This document shows, one piece after another, positions 56,518-64,000 of a stretch of DNA of 64,000 nt (position 1 is its first letter; each line of letters starts with the position of its first letter). The translations under genes and the position numbers were made by a program. Under the pieces are notes generated by a model. The model was given only the letters and a program-made list of their open reading frames with translations, had not been told where the DNA came from and did no database searches. The stretch comes from Bradyrhizobium sp. CCGB12 (GTDB lineage Bacteria; Pseudomonadota; Alphaproteobacteria; Rhizobiales; Xanthobacteraceae), in assembly GCF_024199845.1 (NCBI RefSeq), contig NZ_JANADO010000001.1, positions 6,138,001 to 6,202,000 of the forward strand, written 5' to 3'.

Positions 56518-56775
56518 TCATGGGACGACGCTCCCCTTCGCAAAACTGATCGCACGGCTGAGTGCGAACGAAGCGAACCAATAGAGATAAAGGCTGAGAA
56601 AAAACCGCCAGGACTCACCGAGCTGCCACTGCGGATAGAGCTGAACCTCCGTCGGCCAGTGGTTGAGGAACGCGATCGACACCGGCACGATCGTTCCGAA
56701 CCGGTCGAACAGCGCCGACGCGCGCTCGAGCAGTGCGATGCGCTCACTGATCCGTTTGCGTTCGGCGTCCGTCAT
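56518..56775 (-). CDS. Small membrane protein, first gene of a coupled pair
   Basis: The 85-residue frame reads MTDAERKRISERIALLERASALFDRFGTIVPVSI and ends with a hydrophobic stretch (WRFFLSLYLYWFASFALSRAISF). The amphipathic N-terminal helix and single membrane helix suggest an inner-membrane protein. I recognise no family. It is translationally coupled to the next small gene (ATGA). Confidence 0.6.
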   Translation of the reverse strand: MTDAERKRISERIALLERASALFDRFGTIVPVSIAFLNHWPTEVQLYPQWQLGESWRFFLSLYLYWFASFALSRAISFAKGSVVP

Positions 56776-56841
56776 GGTCGTACCCGTTGGCGCCGCGGGA
56801 GGCGCTCTCAGGGCTTGGTCGGCCGCGGCGCGGATCGGGTT

Positions 56842-57009
56842 CTATGGCGCCTGCACATGTACGTGATCAACGCCGCAAAACGCGCGCCCGCCGGGACAGG
56901 GACGAAAATGGCAATCGCGATCGGCGGCGCAGCCGCCGTAGACGAGGCCGATATAGCCCAGCACCGCGAAGGCGGTCACGCCGAGCAGCAAGCGGGTGCG
57001 GAGGTCCAT
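56842..57009 (-). CDS. Small Cys-rich secreted or membrane protein
   Basis: From the ATG at 57007-57009 the 55-residue product has one hydrophobic segment (LLLGVTAFAVLGYIGLVYGG) and a short tail with four Cys (GGCAADRDCHFRPCPGGRAFCGVDH). A longer upstream frame reads as a shadow through a repeat. The Cys spacing suggests disulfides. Family unknown. Confidence 0.5.
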   Translation of the reverse strand: MDLRTRLLLGVTAFAVLGYIGLVYGGCAADRDCHFRPCPGGRAFCGVDHVHVQAP

Positions 57010-57057
57010 GAGGCTTTTGGTGTCGGTGAACCCTGCGCCGGTTCGGGGCTCGCTCTG

Positions 57058-57192
57058 CGCCCTCTCCCCGTTCTTACGGGGAGAGGGTTGGGGTGAGGGG
57101 CCCCTCTCCACACGCAAGATCGTCGATGGACCTGTACCCCCTCACCCGCCGCGCTTCGCGCGTCGACCTCTCCCCGCAAGCGGGGCGAGGTA
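57058..57192. repeat. Dispersed inverted repeat with two hairpins
   Basis: CCTCTCCCC (57061-57069) pairs with GGGGAGAGG (57079-57087), and CCTCTCCCCGC ... GCGGGGCGAGG (about 57167-57190) forms a second hairpin. The intervening CCCCTCACCC motif is a common rhizobial intergenic element. A relative is near 51265-51415. Confidence 0.7.
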
Positions 57193-57203
57193 AAAAAACC
57201 AGA

Positions 57204-57234
57204 CCGCCCGCCTGCGGGGTGCGCAGGCGGGCGG
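57204..57234 (-). terminator. Intrinsic terminator of the DUF2852 gene
   Basis: A perfect 13-bp stem (57204-57216 with 57222-57234) and a 5-nt loop are followed on the minus strand by TCTGGTTTTTTTACC. It lies 52 bp after the stop codon. Confidence 0.9.
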
Positions 57235-57285
57235 CTCGGGGCCATCAGGACTTTGGGGGCATGCGCCTGAAGGCTTTGAGAGGTG

Positions 57286-57777
57286 TCAGCCCTGCTGCTG
57301 GTCGGTCGGCGGCGGGGTCGGACGCGTCTTGTGCTGCGCCATGAACTGGTCGAACTCTTCCTTGTCCTTGGCGTGACGCAGGCGCTCGAGGAAGTTCTTG
57401 AATTCGACCTGCTCCTCCTCGAGGCGTCGCAGCGTTTCAGAGCGATACTCGTCGAAGGCGCGGTTGCCGGAGGACGGCGGGCCGAAGCCAAAGCCGAAGC
57501 CGCGGCGCTCCATGCGGTCGCGCATGCGGTCCATTCTGTACTGCATCTTCTCCATCTTGTTCTGCCAGCGATCCTGGTGGCTCCAGCACGACATTCTTCT
57601 GCTCCCGAGTGTGAAAAAGAGAAGGGCAAGTCCGATCGGCCACCAGATGATGAAGCCGAGAATGGTCACGGCAATCCAGCCGGGGTGCCAGGGCGTATCG
57701 AGCATGCGAGGACGCTCGTACTGTTGGTATTGGTCCGAGGGGCCGCGCCATCGATTGACATCAGCGGTGTAGGCCAT
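57286..57777 (-). CDS. DUF2852 family membrane protein
   Basis: The 163-residue protein has one or two hydrophobic segments (WIAVTILGFIIWWPIGLALLFFTLGSRRM) and a charged coiled coil (QDRWQNKMEKMQYRMDRMRDRMERRG, FDEYRSETLRRLEEEQVEFKNFLERLRHAKDKEEFDQFMAQH). This is the DUF2852 pattern. Function unknown. Its start region has the palindrome at 57813, like the one at the TetR gene, so it is a likely TetR target. It has its own terminator. Confidence 0.87.
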   Translation of the reverse strand: MAYTADVNRWRGPSDQYQQYERPRMLDTPWHPGWIAVTILGFIIWWPIGLALLFFTLGSRRMSCWSHQDRWQNKMEKMQYRMDRMRDRMERRGFGFGFGPPSSGNRAFDEYRSETLRRLEEEQVEFKNFLERLRHAKDKEEFDQFMAQHKTRPTPPPTDQQQG

Positions 57778-57812
57778 TTCCCATCTCCATCACGGCACCA
57801 GCGCCGTTGTGA

Positions 57813-57831
57813 ATGTAAATAACATTTACAT
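57813..57831. promoter_or_regulatory. TetR-type operator in the DUF2852 promoter
   Basis: ATGTAAATAACATTTACAT is a perfect 8-3-8 palindrome 36 bp upstream of the DUF2852 start. It matches the 19-bp site at 58639-58657 in 15 of 19 positions, including spacing, so the same regulator probably binds both. Confidence 0.75.
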
Positions 57832-57884
57832 AGCTAGATCAATTCACGATTTTGTCAAGCTGGCCGCGAGACACGCCCGCGTGA

Positions 57885-58640
57885 TTACTTGCGTAATTTT
57901 ATTTCGGCTTGCCCCAGGGGCCCGCCGGGCGGGACGCCCGAACCGGAGGACGCCTCCGGTGGCACCGGAGGCGGCTCGGCGCTCTTCGCCTGAGGGCGAC
58001 GGTCGGTGGGGAAGCCGAGACCGCGCAGATAAATCAGCACCTCGGCTTCGAGCAGCTCGTCCGGCGACATCGGCAGTTTTCGCCGCGCGGCGTCGCCGCG
58101 TGAGAACAGCGAGGCCACGCCGTGCGCCATCGACCAGATATGCAGCGCCATCATCATCGCCGGCGGGCGCGGCGTGCCGGGCGGTGCAAGCGCGGCAAGC
58201 CGTTCTGCCGCTGCGCGAATGATGTTGAAGGCGCGTTCACTGGCGGCCTGCAGCGCCGGACTTGAATCGACTGGCACCCCTGATTCGAACATCGCGTTGT
58301 AGAAGGCAGGCTCCTCGCGGGCAAAGGCGAGATAGGCCTTGCCGACGCGTTCGAACGCGGTGACCGTATCGGGCCGCCCGTCATCCCAAGCCGCGCTGAG
58401 GCGCGCCTCGAACTGCTCGAAGCCGCGTTGGGCGATCGAGGACAACAGCTCGTCGCGGTCGCGGAAATGCCGGTACGGCGCCGCCGCACTGACGCCGGCC
58501 ATGCGCGCGGCATCGGCAAACGTGAAGCCCGCCGCACCCTTCTCGGCGATCAGGCCGAGAGCGGCCTGCAACAGGGCCTCCTTCAGATTGCCGTGATGAT
58601 AGCCGCGCTCGGCGCGGCGCTGCTCCTTGCGCCAGCTCAT
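57885..58640 (-). CDS. TetR family regulator with WHG-type C-terminal domain
   Basis: The 251-residue protein has the TetR HTH (about 14-60: GNLKEALLQAALGLIAEKGAAGFTFADAARMAGVSAAAPYRHFRDRDELL) and a C-terminal domain with WSMAHGVASLF, the WHG-like motif of TetR_C_13. The 35-residue Pro-rich tail is probably disordered. Its ATG (58638-58640) overlaps an operator, which suggests autorepression. It probably also represses the DUF2852 gene next door. Confidence 0.9.
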   Translation of the reverse strand: MSWRKEQRRAERGYHHGNLKEALLQAALGLIAEKGAAGFTFADAARMAGVSAAAPYRHFRDRDELLSSIAQRGFEQFEARLSAAWDDGRPDTVTAFERVGKAYLAFAREEPAFYNAMFESGVPVDSSPALQAASERAFNIIRAAAERLAALAPPGTPRPPAMMMALHIWSMAHGVASLFSRGDAARRKLPMSPDELLEAEVLIYLRGLGFPTDRRPQAKSAEPPPVPPEASSGSGVPPGGPLGQAEIKLRK

Positions 58641-58657
58641 GTGAACGACTTTTACAT
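58639..58657. promoter_or_regulatory. TetR-type operator overlapping the tetR start codon
   Basis: ATGTGAACGACTTTTACAT overlaps the TetR start codon and has the same length and arm layout (ATGTRAAn-nnn-nTTTACAT) as the palindrome at 57813. Binding here would block transcription or translation start of the regulator. Confidence 0.7.
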
Positions 58658-58714
58658 GAGCCGGCCGAGAAGGTCACTAGCAGGGAAGCGGGGTGATTAA
58701 CCCGTTTTTTCACT

Positions 58715-58793
58715 GTCATTCCGGGGCGGCTCAAAGAGCCGAACCCGGAATCTCGAGATTCCGGGTTCGATGCTTCGCATCGCCCCGGAATGA
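58715..58793. repeat. Nested palindromic intergenic repeat
   Basis: GTCATTCCGGGGCG (58715-58728) and CGCCCCGGAATGAC (58780-58793) are exact inverted copies. Inside, 58741-58768 is a perfect 28-bp palindrome centred on TCTCGAGA. It follows the form of dispersed REP-like elements of Bradyrhizobium. Confidence 0.85.
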
Positions 58794-58803
58794 CGATCGA
58801 AGG

Positions 58804-59169
58804 CTACATCTGCGGAATCGGCAGCACGGGCATGACCTCGATTGCCTCGCCCGGAAAGATCGAAAAATGCGGATGGTTCTCGAACAGTTTTGCAGCCTCC
58901 TCCTGCGAGGCGGCCCGCACCACCGTGAAGCCGGTCAATGCATTGCTTATCTCCGCGATGCCGCTTCCGTCGATCCTGCGGGTCTTGCCGAGCGGACCGC
59001 CCATCTCGACGATGACGGCCTTGTGCTTCTCGACCCAGCCGTGCCAGGCGGCCATGCCCTCGCGCTCCCTGGCCTTGCGCTCGGCCTCGGGAAGCGCACC
59101 CCAGGCCGCCATTTTCGGCCCGCTCTTGCTGCCGAGATAGACGGCGAGGAATTTGTGTTCGGCGCTCAT
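58804..59169 (-). CDS. YCII-related protein (paralogue 1)
   Basis: The 121-residue protein has the YCII-like ferredoxin fold pattern: KFLAVYLG, WHGWVEKHKAVIVEMGGPLGKTRRIDG, AEISNALTGFTVVRAASQEEAAKLFENHPHFSIFPGEAIEVMPV. YCII proteins often have an active-site His and act as small metabolite enzymes, but functions are unclear. It is on the same strand as the next two genes and likely transcribed after them. Confidence 0.85.
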   Translation of the reverse strand: MSAEHKFLAVYLGSKSGPKMAAWGALPEAERKAREREGMAAWHGWVEKHKAVIVEMGGPLGKTRRIDGSGIAEISNALTGFTVVRAASQEEAAKLFENHPHFSIFPGEAIEVMPVLPIPQM

Positions 59170-59227
59170 GGTTCTCTCCCTTGTTGATCGATTGACGACA
59201 GCCGCGATGTCATCGCGACCACGGCAG

Positions 59228-59632
59228 CTATTTCTTCAGATCGTCAAAGCCGGCGGCGGCCGCCTGCACCTCCGGCGAAAAGTCGCTCATCTCCTGCACC
59301 TGGCGGATCTCGATGATCTCATTGGGCGAGGCCGGGCACTTCTTCGCCCAGGCGATCGCCTCGGCGCGCGAGGCGACATCGATCATCCAGTAGCCGCCCA
59401 GGACTTCCTTGGCTTCAGTGAAGGGTCCGTCCGTCACCACGGGCACGCCGGTCGCAAACGAGACGCGTGCGCCCGTCGACGGCGGATGCAGGCCGTCGAG
59501 CGTAATCAGCACGCCGGCGTCTCTGAGCGCTTCATTGTAGCGCATCATCGCGGCAACACGCTCGGGATCGAGTTGGACATCCGCCGGCGCGCGCTCGTAG
59601 CCAAGCGGGATCATCAGCATCATGAATCGCAT
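59228..59632 (-). CDS. YCII-related (DGPF) protein (paralogue 2)
   Basis: From the ATG at 59630-59632 the 134-residue protein reads MRFMMLMIPLGYERAPADVQ ... MMRYNEALRDAGVLITLDGLHPP ... VTDGPFTEAKEVLGGYWMIDVASRAEAIAWAKKCPA, with the D-G-P-F motif of this subgroup. The upstream extension of the frame does not fit. Such DGPF proteins usually sit beside an ECF sigma factor, but none is present here. Confidence 0.88.
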   Translation of the reverse strand: MRFMMLMIPLGYERAPADVQLDPERVAAMMRYNEALRDAGVLITLDGLHPPSTGARVSFATGVPVVTDGPFTEAKEVLGGYWMIDVASRAEAIAWAKKCPASPNEIIEIRQVQEMSDFSPEVQAAAAGFDDLKK

Positions 59633-59790
59633 GGGAATTCCTTGCTTCGCTGTCATTCCGGGTTGCACGAAACGCAAGCCCGTCGCGGCTGACCCGCCCT
59701 CCCCTCCAAGACGAACGAACTCCTGCGGAACCGACAGCGAGCCGAAAATTATTTTGGAAATCCTATTGTTCTGGAAGTCTGGCCCGGCGC

Positions 59791-60156
59791 TTAGCGCGGC
59801 TGGGGCAGGAAACGCCCGTCCTGCCAGGCAGCCCCGAAATAGACCTCGATGCGGCGGACCTTGCCGCCGGCGAAGGTGAAGAACTCCGTGTTGCGAAAGC
59901 TCCTGCCATCTGTCGCCAGACAGAGATAGGTGACGAAGGCCTCGTCGCCCCGGACGACAATCCGCTCGATCTCGTGTCGTGCAATCCAGCCGGCGTCCTT
60001 CCAGCAACGCTCGAAATAGGCCGCCTTGTCGAGATCGTCATCGAACGGACTGGTGAAGCGGAAATCGTCGGCCATGGCGTCGGCGACCTGTTGCCGGTTG
60101 CCGGCAAGATAGGCGACGAAGAGGTCTCGAATCAGGCGCTCGCGGTCGTCAGGCAT
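59791..60156 (-). CDS. SnoaL-like protein (NTF2 fold)
   Basis: From the ATG at 60154-60156 the 121-residue protein reads RERLIRDLFVAYLAGNRQQVADAMADDFRFTSPFDDDLDKAAYFERCW, with an NTF2/SnoaL-like fold and the beta-sheet RHEIERIVVRGDEAFVTYLCLATDGRSFRNTEFFTFAGGKVRRIEVYFGA. It is co-oriented with the YCII-related genes downstream (59632 and 59169), so the three probably form one operon. Confidence 0.85.
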   Translation of the reverse strand: MPDDRERLIRDLFVAYLAGNRQQVADAMADDFRFTSPFDDDLDKAAYFERCWKDAGWIARHEIERIVVRGDEAFVTYLCLATDGRSFRNTEFFTFAGGKVRRIEVYFGAAWQDGRFLPQPR

Positions 60157-60477
60157 CGATCGGCCTCCGCAGAAGGTCCTCTGGAAGACGATGCACGCAT
60201 ACTTGCGCCGACATAGCCTGCCAAATTTCGGCAAACGCGATGCAGAAAAATGCCGCGAGGCACGTCCGTACGAATACGGTGCCGGTATATCGCGCACCGT
60301 GCATATGGGACGAGAATCCCAGCGAACAGAGCAACATGGCGGCGCAGGTGGAACTACGGAGACGCCGCAGCTTCCTGCAAAGGTTTACAGTTGATCAACG
60401 CGCGCATGCAACTTTTTCGAGGAGGCCAATTGCAACTCGGCCGACGCATAGTTGAACCATTGCGGGGGGAATTCCAG
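60157..60477. other. Divergent promoter region of the SnoaL gene and the triple-PAS receptor
   Basis: The 321-bp gap holds no convincing gene. ACGGTGC and GCACCGT around 60280-60305 are inverted 7-bp arms. A GGGGGGA site lies close to the receptor start. The longer plus-strand frame through this stretch (from 60250) is not conserved. Confidence 0.45.
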
Positions 60478-62145
60478 ATGTTCGGTTTCAGCGCAAATTC
60501 CAAGATCCAGCATGCCCTCGCGCAGGCCGCGGCGATCGATCACTCACAGGCGGTGATCGAATTCAAGCTCGACGGCACCATCGTGAGCGCGAACGAGAAT
60601 TTCCTGCAGGCGTTGGGCTATTCGCTCGGCGAGATCCGGGGCAGGCATCACCGGATGTTCGTCGATCCGGTTGAGCGCGAAAGCGCCGGCTATCGAGAGT
60701 TCTGGGCGCGGCTCAATCGTGGGGAGTACCAGGCCGCGCAATACAAACGCTTTGCCAAGGACGGCCGGGCGGTGTGGATCCAGGCCTCCTACAATCCGAT
60801 CATGGACAAGAGCGGCAAGCCGGTCGGCGTGATCAAATTTGCGACCGACATCACGGCGGACAAGATCAAGGCCATGGAGGATTCCGGCAAGATCGCTGCG
60901 ATCAACCGTGCCCAGGCGGTGATCGAATTTAACATGGACGGCTCCATCGTCACCGCCAACGAGAACTTCCTGCAGGCGATGGGCTACTCGCTCGATGAGA
61001 TCAAGGGCAAGCATCACAGCACGTTCGTGACATCAGAGGACCGCGCCAGCGCCGCCTATGCCGACTTCTGGGCGCGGCTGAACAGCGGCCAGTTCGAGGC
61101 AGGCGAATACAAGCGCCTCGGCAAGGGGGCCAAGGAAATCTGGATCCTCGCAACCTACAATCCAATCCTCGACGAGACCGGCAAGCCGTTCAAGGTCGTG
61201 AAGTTCGCGACCGACGTCACCGCGCAGAAGATGAAGGCAGCCGACAATGACGGCCAGCTCGCCGCGATCCAGAAGTCGCAGGCAGTGATCGAGTTCGACA
61301 TGGACGGCACGATCCGCACCGCAAACGGAAATTTCCTCAAGGCGATGGGTTATTCGCTGGCGGAGATCAAGGGCCGGCACCACTCCATGTTCGTCGAGCC
61401 GAACGAGAAGGACTCGGCGGCCTATCGCCAGTTCTGGGAGGCCCTCAACCGCGGCGAATACCAGGCCGCCGAATACAAGCGGATCGCGAAGGGCGGACGG
61501 GAGATCTGGATCCAGGCGTCCTACAACCCGATCCTCGACCTCAACGGCAAACCCTACAAGGTGGTGAAATACGCCACCGACATCACCGCGCAGGCGATCG
61601 GCCGCAAGAAGGCCGATAACGCCCGCGGGCTGATCGAGGCGGTTGCCGCCGGCAGCGAAGAGATGAGTGCCTCGATCCGCGAGATCTCGGAGACCATGGC
61701 GAAGTCGCGCGAGAATTCCAAGATCGCGACCAGCCGCGTCGAAGCCGCCGACGGCCAGGCGCAGCGCTTGAACGCCGCCGCGCAGGCCATGAGCGGCATC
61801 GTCGAGATGATCTCCGGCATCACCGGCCAGATCAATCTGCTCGCGCTGAACGCCACAATCGAATCGGCCCGCGCAGGCGAAGCCGGGCGCGGCTTCGCCG
61901 TTGTCGCCTCAGAGGTGAAGAGCCTCGCCAACCAAGCCAAGCAGGCCACTGACACGATCTCTACGGAGATCGGCGCGCTGAACACGATCGCCGGCGACGT
62001 CGTCGGTTCGCTCACGGCCATCAGGGCGGCGATCGCCGGCGTCAACGAGTTCATCACCTCAACCGCCGCCGCGATCGAGGAGCAGAGCATCGTGACGTCG
62101 GACATGTCGGCCAACATGCAGCGCGCGTCGGCGGAGCTGTCGTAG
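60478..62145 (+). CDS. Soluble methyl-accepting chemotaxis protein with three PAS domains
   Basis: From the ATG at 60478, with GGGGGGA eight bases upstream, the 555-residue protein has no membrane helix. Three tandem PAS domains (about 20-130, 142-252, 264-375) repeat with about 122-residue spacing: [28 protein letters not shown], then [25 protein letters not shown], then [25 protein letters not shown]. The signalling domain has the MCP hairpin tip [37 protein letters not shown]. It lacks HAMP and a C-terminal CheR pentapeptide, and the output helix after the tip is short. A cytoplasmic, probably redox- or metabolite-sensing receptor. Confidence 0.92.
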   Translation: MFGFSANSKIQHALAQAAAIDHSQAVIEFKLDGTIVSANENFLQALGYSLGEIRGRHHRMFVDPVERESAGYREFWARLNRGEYQAAQYKRFAKDGRAVWIQASYNPIMDKSGKPVGVIKFATDITADKIKAMEDSGKIAAINRAQAVIEFNMDGSIVTANENFLQAMGYSLDEIKGKHHSTFVTSEDRASAAYADFWARLNSGQFEAGEYKRLGKGAKEIWILATYNPILDETGKPFKVVKFATDVTAQKMKAADNDGQLAAIQKSQAVIEFDMDGTIRTANGNFLKAMGYSLAEIKGRHHSMFVEPNEKDSAAYRQFWEALNRGEYQAAEYKRIAKGGREIWIQASYNPILDLNGKPYKVVKYATDITAQAIGRKKADNARGLIEAVAAGSEEMSASIREISETMAKSRENSKIATSRVEAADGQAQRLNAAAQAMSGIVEMISGITGQINLLALNATIESARAGEAGRGFAVVASEVKSLANQAKQATDTISTEIGALNTIAGDVVGSLTAIRAAIAGVNEFITSTAAAIEEQSIVTSDMSANMQRASAELS

Positions 62146-62169
62146 GCGCCACCTTCTTCATCTCTATTC

Positions 62170-62281
62170 CGTCATCCTGAGGCTCACACTACAGAGCAGT
62201 GTGAGCCTCCTGATGCATCGGCCCGGTCTGTGGCCGTCGCCCTTCGAGGGCAGAAGAAACGGCCACCTCAGGGTGACGGCT
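62170..62281. repeat. Palindromic intergenic repeat with terminator-like hairpin
   Basis: GTCATCCTGAG at the left and CTCAGGGTGACGG at the right are imperfect inverted copies of a dispersed rhizobial unit. Inside, AGGCTCACACT and AGTGTGAGCCT (62180-62208) form a perfect 11-bp stem. No T-run follows, so it is more repeat than terminator. Confidence 0.7.
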
Positions 62282-62398
62282 CGACGCGGGCCCGCGCTCG
62301 GCCGCATCGCTGCGGGCCCCTTCCTCGCCGGGACCAAAGCGCAGTAAAAGGAGGCCGCGCTCGCGCGCGCCCCTTTTCGAGACAGGACAGATCAGCTC

Positions 62399-63187
62399 AT
62401 GACCGCACCCCCGCAAAAAGTCGCCCTCGTCACCGGAGCCGCGCGCGGCATCGGGCTTGCGACCGCGAAGAAGTTCCTCGCCGAGGGCTGGCGCGTGGCG
62501 CTGCTCGATATCGAGGGCGAATTGCTCGGCCGCGCGGTCGCCGAGATCGGTCAAGCCGAGACAACGCTGGCGCTGTCCTGCGACGTTTCGGAGGCGACCG
62601 CGGTCAGCGCTGCGATGACGACGATCGAGCGGCGGTTCGGCCGGTTGGATGCGCTCGTCAACAATGCCGGCATCGCGGTGTTCGCGCCGCTGATGGAGAC
62701 GTCGGAGGCCGACTGGCGCCGCGTGCTCGAGGTCAATCTCACCGGGCCCTTCCTCTGCACCAAGGCGGCGGTGCCCTTGATGCGCGACGGCAATGGCGGC
62801 GCCATCGTCAACATCACCTCGATCTCGGCCGTGCGCGCCTCGACGCTGCGCTCGGCCTACGGCACCAGCAAGGCGGGCCTCGCACACCTCACCAAGCAGC
62901 TCGCTGTCGAGCTCGCCTCGCTCAACATCCGCGTCAACGCGGTCGCGCCGGGGCCTGTCGACACCGCGATGGCGAAGCAGGTGCATACCAAGGAGATCCG
63001 CGCCGACTATCACGACGCCATTCCGCTCAACCGCTACGGCCTGGAAGAGGAACTCGCGGACGCGATCTACTTTTTGTGCTCGGCAAACGCGAGCTACATC
63101 ACCGGACAAATTTTGGCCGTTGATGGGGGCTTCGATGCAGCGGGTATCGGCCTGCCGACATTGCGCGGCCAGCGGCGCAACGGGTAG
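62399..63187 (+). CDS. Short-chain dehydrogenase (3-oxoacyl-ACP reductase-like)
   Basis: The 262-residue SDR has TGAARGIG, the NNAGI motif, the active-site Ser in TSISAV, Y-G-T-S-K and the C-terminal SANASYITGQILAVDGGF of the classical FabG-like subfamily. Substrate unknown. It is on the plus strand and alone, 250 bp after the chemoreceptor. Confidence 0.92.
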   Translation: MTAPPQKVALVTGAARGIGLATAKKFLAEGWRVALLDIEGELLGRAVAEIGQAETTLALSCDVSEATAVSAAMTTIERRFGRLDALVNNAGIAVFAPLMETSEADWRRVLEVNLTGPFLCTKAAVPLMRDGNGGAIVNITSISAVRASTLRSAYGTSKAGLAHLTKQLAVELASLNIRVNAVAPGPVDTAMAKQVHTKEIRADYHDAIPLNRYGLEEELADAIYFLCSANASYITGQILAVDGGFDAAGIGLPTLRGQRRNG

Positions 63188-63198
63188 GCCCGGAAATT

Positions 63199-63298
63199 GT
63201 AGGGTGGGCAAAGGCGCGCAGGCGCCGTGCTCACCGTGCCTCTGCAAATTTGCGGTGCAGTTGGTGGGCACGCTACCGCCCACCCTACGGAATCGAGC
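63199..63298. repeat. Dispersed inverted repeat
   Basis: GTAGGGTGGGC (63199-63209) and GCCCACCCTAC (63288-63298) are exact inverted copies around about 78 bp. The GCCCACCCTAC arm also starts the 140-bp repeats at 34.6 and 38.2 kb, so the three belong to one dispersed family. Confidence 0.85.
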
Positions 63299-63312
63299 TT
63301 GTGGAGTGCTCC

Positions 63313-63750
63313 ATGCAACGCGCTGCTTTCGTCACAGCCTTGATGCTCACGGCAGCTTTGCTCGCCTCTCCGCCCGCCGCCGCCGAGATCCGCATCATCC
63401 AGTCTCCGGGCGGACAAGTCGGGCCGTTCCTCGACCTGTTCGAGAAGGTGCGCGAGAGCGGCGAGCGCGTGGTGATCGACGGTCCCTGCCTATCCGCCTG
63501 CACCCTGGTGCTGAGCATCGTGCCGGGCGAGCGCATCTGCGTCACCAAACGTGCCGTGCTCGGCTTCCATGCGGCGCGTTCGGTCGACCGGCGCGGGCGC
63601 TTCTATGCCGAGCCGGAGGCATCGGTCGCGGTGCTTGCCGCCTATCCCGGCCCGGTGCGCGACTGGATCAGCCGCCGTGGCGGCCTCACCTCGCGGTTGC
63701 TCCTGCTGAGGGGACGTGATCTCGCCGCGATCTATCCGCGCTGCCGCTGA
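63313..63750 (+). CDS. Secreted protein with a ClpP/SppA-like motif
   Basis: From the ATG at 63313 the 145-residue product has a signal peptide (FVTALMLTAALLASPPAAAE) and the segment IRIIQSPGGQVGPFLDLFEKVRESGERVVIDGPCLSACTLVLSIVPGERICV. SACT after a Gly/Cys-rich turn resembles the Ser-nucleophile loop of ClpP/SppA-type serine hydrolases, with VLGFHAARS as a possible His segment. Length is short for a full protease. Function unknown; the motif reading is inferred. Confidence 0.7.
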   Translation: MQRAAFVTALMLTAALLASPPAAAEIRIIQSPGGQVGPFLDLFEKVRESGERVVIDGPCLSACTLVLSIVPGERICVTKRAVLGFHAARSVDRRGRFYAEPEASVAVLAAYPGPVRDWISRRGGLTSRLLLLRGRDLAAIYPRCR

Positions 63751-63907
63751 CGATCTCGGCAGCTGGCAAAAGTCTGACGTGAATGAGCTCTGTGAACGAC
63801 TCACACTAGCGCTGGTCGGTTTGGCTGGGCCGAGGCCATACGGCAGGTTCCCTGTGCTCGCACGCAACGTGCGCACCGGGTCTTGGCCATTTACACGCTG
63901 GCCGCGT

Positions 63908-64000
63908 TCAGAAGAGAGACTGAATCATCGGCGCCAGTTTCATGCTGGCGCAGATGAGCATTCCCCAAAGAGCAAAATTGATCTGTAGCGCCGTCGCCAT
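63908..64000 (-). CDS. Small hydrophobic protein or C-terminal end of a gene (at window edge)
   Basis: On the minus strand the window edge begins ATGGCGACG and reads MATALQINFALWGMLICASM then KLAPMIQSLF before a stop at 63908-63910, giving 30 residues. The hydrophobic helix and clean stop suggest a real end. Whether it starts at the edge or continues upstream cannot be decided. No family is recognised. Confidence 0.35.
   Translation of the reverse strand: MATALQINFALWGMLICASMKLAPMIQSLF

Overview
The window looks like a chromosomal segment of Bradyrhizobium or a close relative (Nitrobacteraceae, Alphaproteobacteria). This is inferred from high GC, rhizobial-type FtsH, Tol-Pal, GapR, DUF1036, DUF1244, DUF2312 and DUF2852 proteins, orphan 'ABC_sub_bind' periplasmic proteins without permeases, class III cyclases fused to TPRs, and many dispersed palindromic intergenic repeats. 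No rRNA, tRNA, CRISPR array, integrase or intact transposase was found.

Layout. 1-15.5 kb is core-like: the start of an M3 oligoendopeptidase (runs off the left edge), a sigma-54 response regulator, an L,D-transpeptidase followed by a DUF882/MepK-type murein endopeptidase, a class III cyclase/TPR protein with a DUF1801 protein, gapR, DUF1244, DUF1036-pyk, a TetR regulator, an orphan Flp pilin and a large polytopic membrane protein. 15.5-38.4 kb is accessory in character: a small MITE-like element, TauE/SafE exporter, DUF1259 cluster, an ATP-grasp-like protein with fetAB, two orphan substrate-binding proteins, a 1124-residue SAM-cyclase-ATPase-TPR protein, a TetR gene beside a frameshifted EamA transporter, an alpha/beta hydrolase, and a LysR/SDR/DUF417/cupin/AhpD-like cluster. 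Remnants, a chimeric pair of gene tails (25.66-25.95 kb), tandem repeats and nearly identical 140-bp repeats at each end of the LysR cluster mark this part as rearranged.

38.4-51 kb is the cell-envelope block on the minus strand: tolQ-tolR-tolA-tolB, a GGDEF-EAL protein, a FeeM/autoinducer-synthase-like protein, pal, cpoB, tilS and ftsH. Two signalling-type genes therefore separate tolB from pal, which are adjacent in many proteobacteria. 51-64 kb holds gamma-glutamyltransferase, an atypical SDR, serine acetyltransferase, a fatty acid desaturase behind an orphan intrinsic terminator, small membrane proteins, a DUF2852 gene and a TetR gene that share one operator motif, two YCII-related proteins and a SnoaL-like protein, a soluble triple-PAS chemoreceptor, an SDR and a secreted protein with a ClpP-like motif.

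The most interesting items are the shared ATGTRAA-type operator linking the TetR and DUF2852 genes, the orphan terminator before the desaturase (a small RNA or leader-control candidate), the signalling genes inside the Tol-Pal block, the ATP-grasp/FetAB operon, and the repeat-bounded LysR cassette. No clear new defence or mobile system was seen. All family names come from reading the translated sequences, without any database search.
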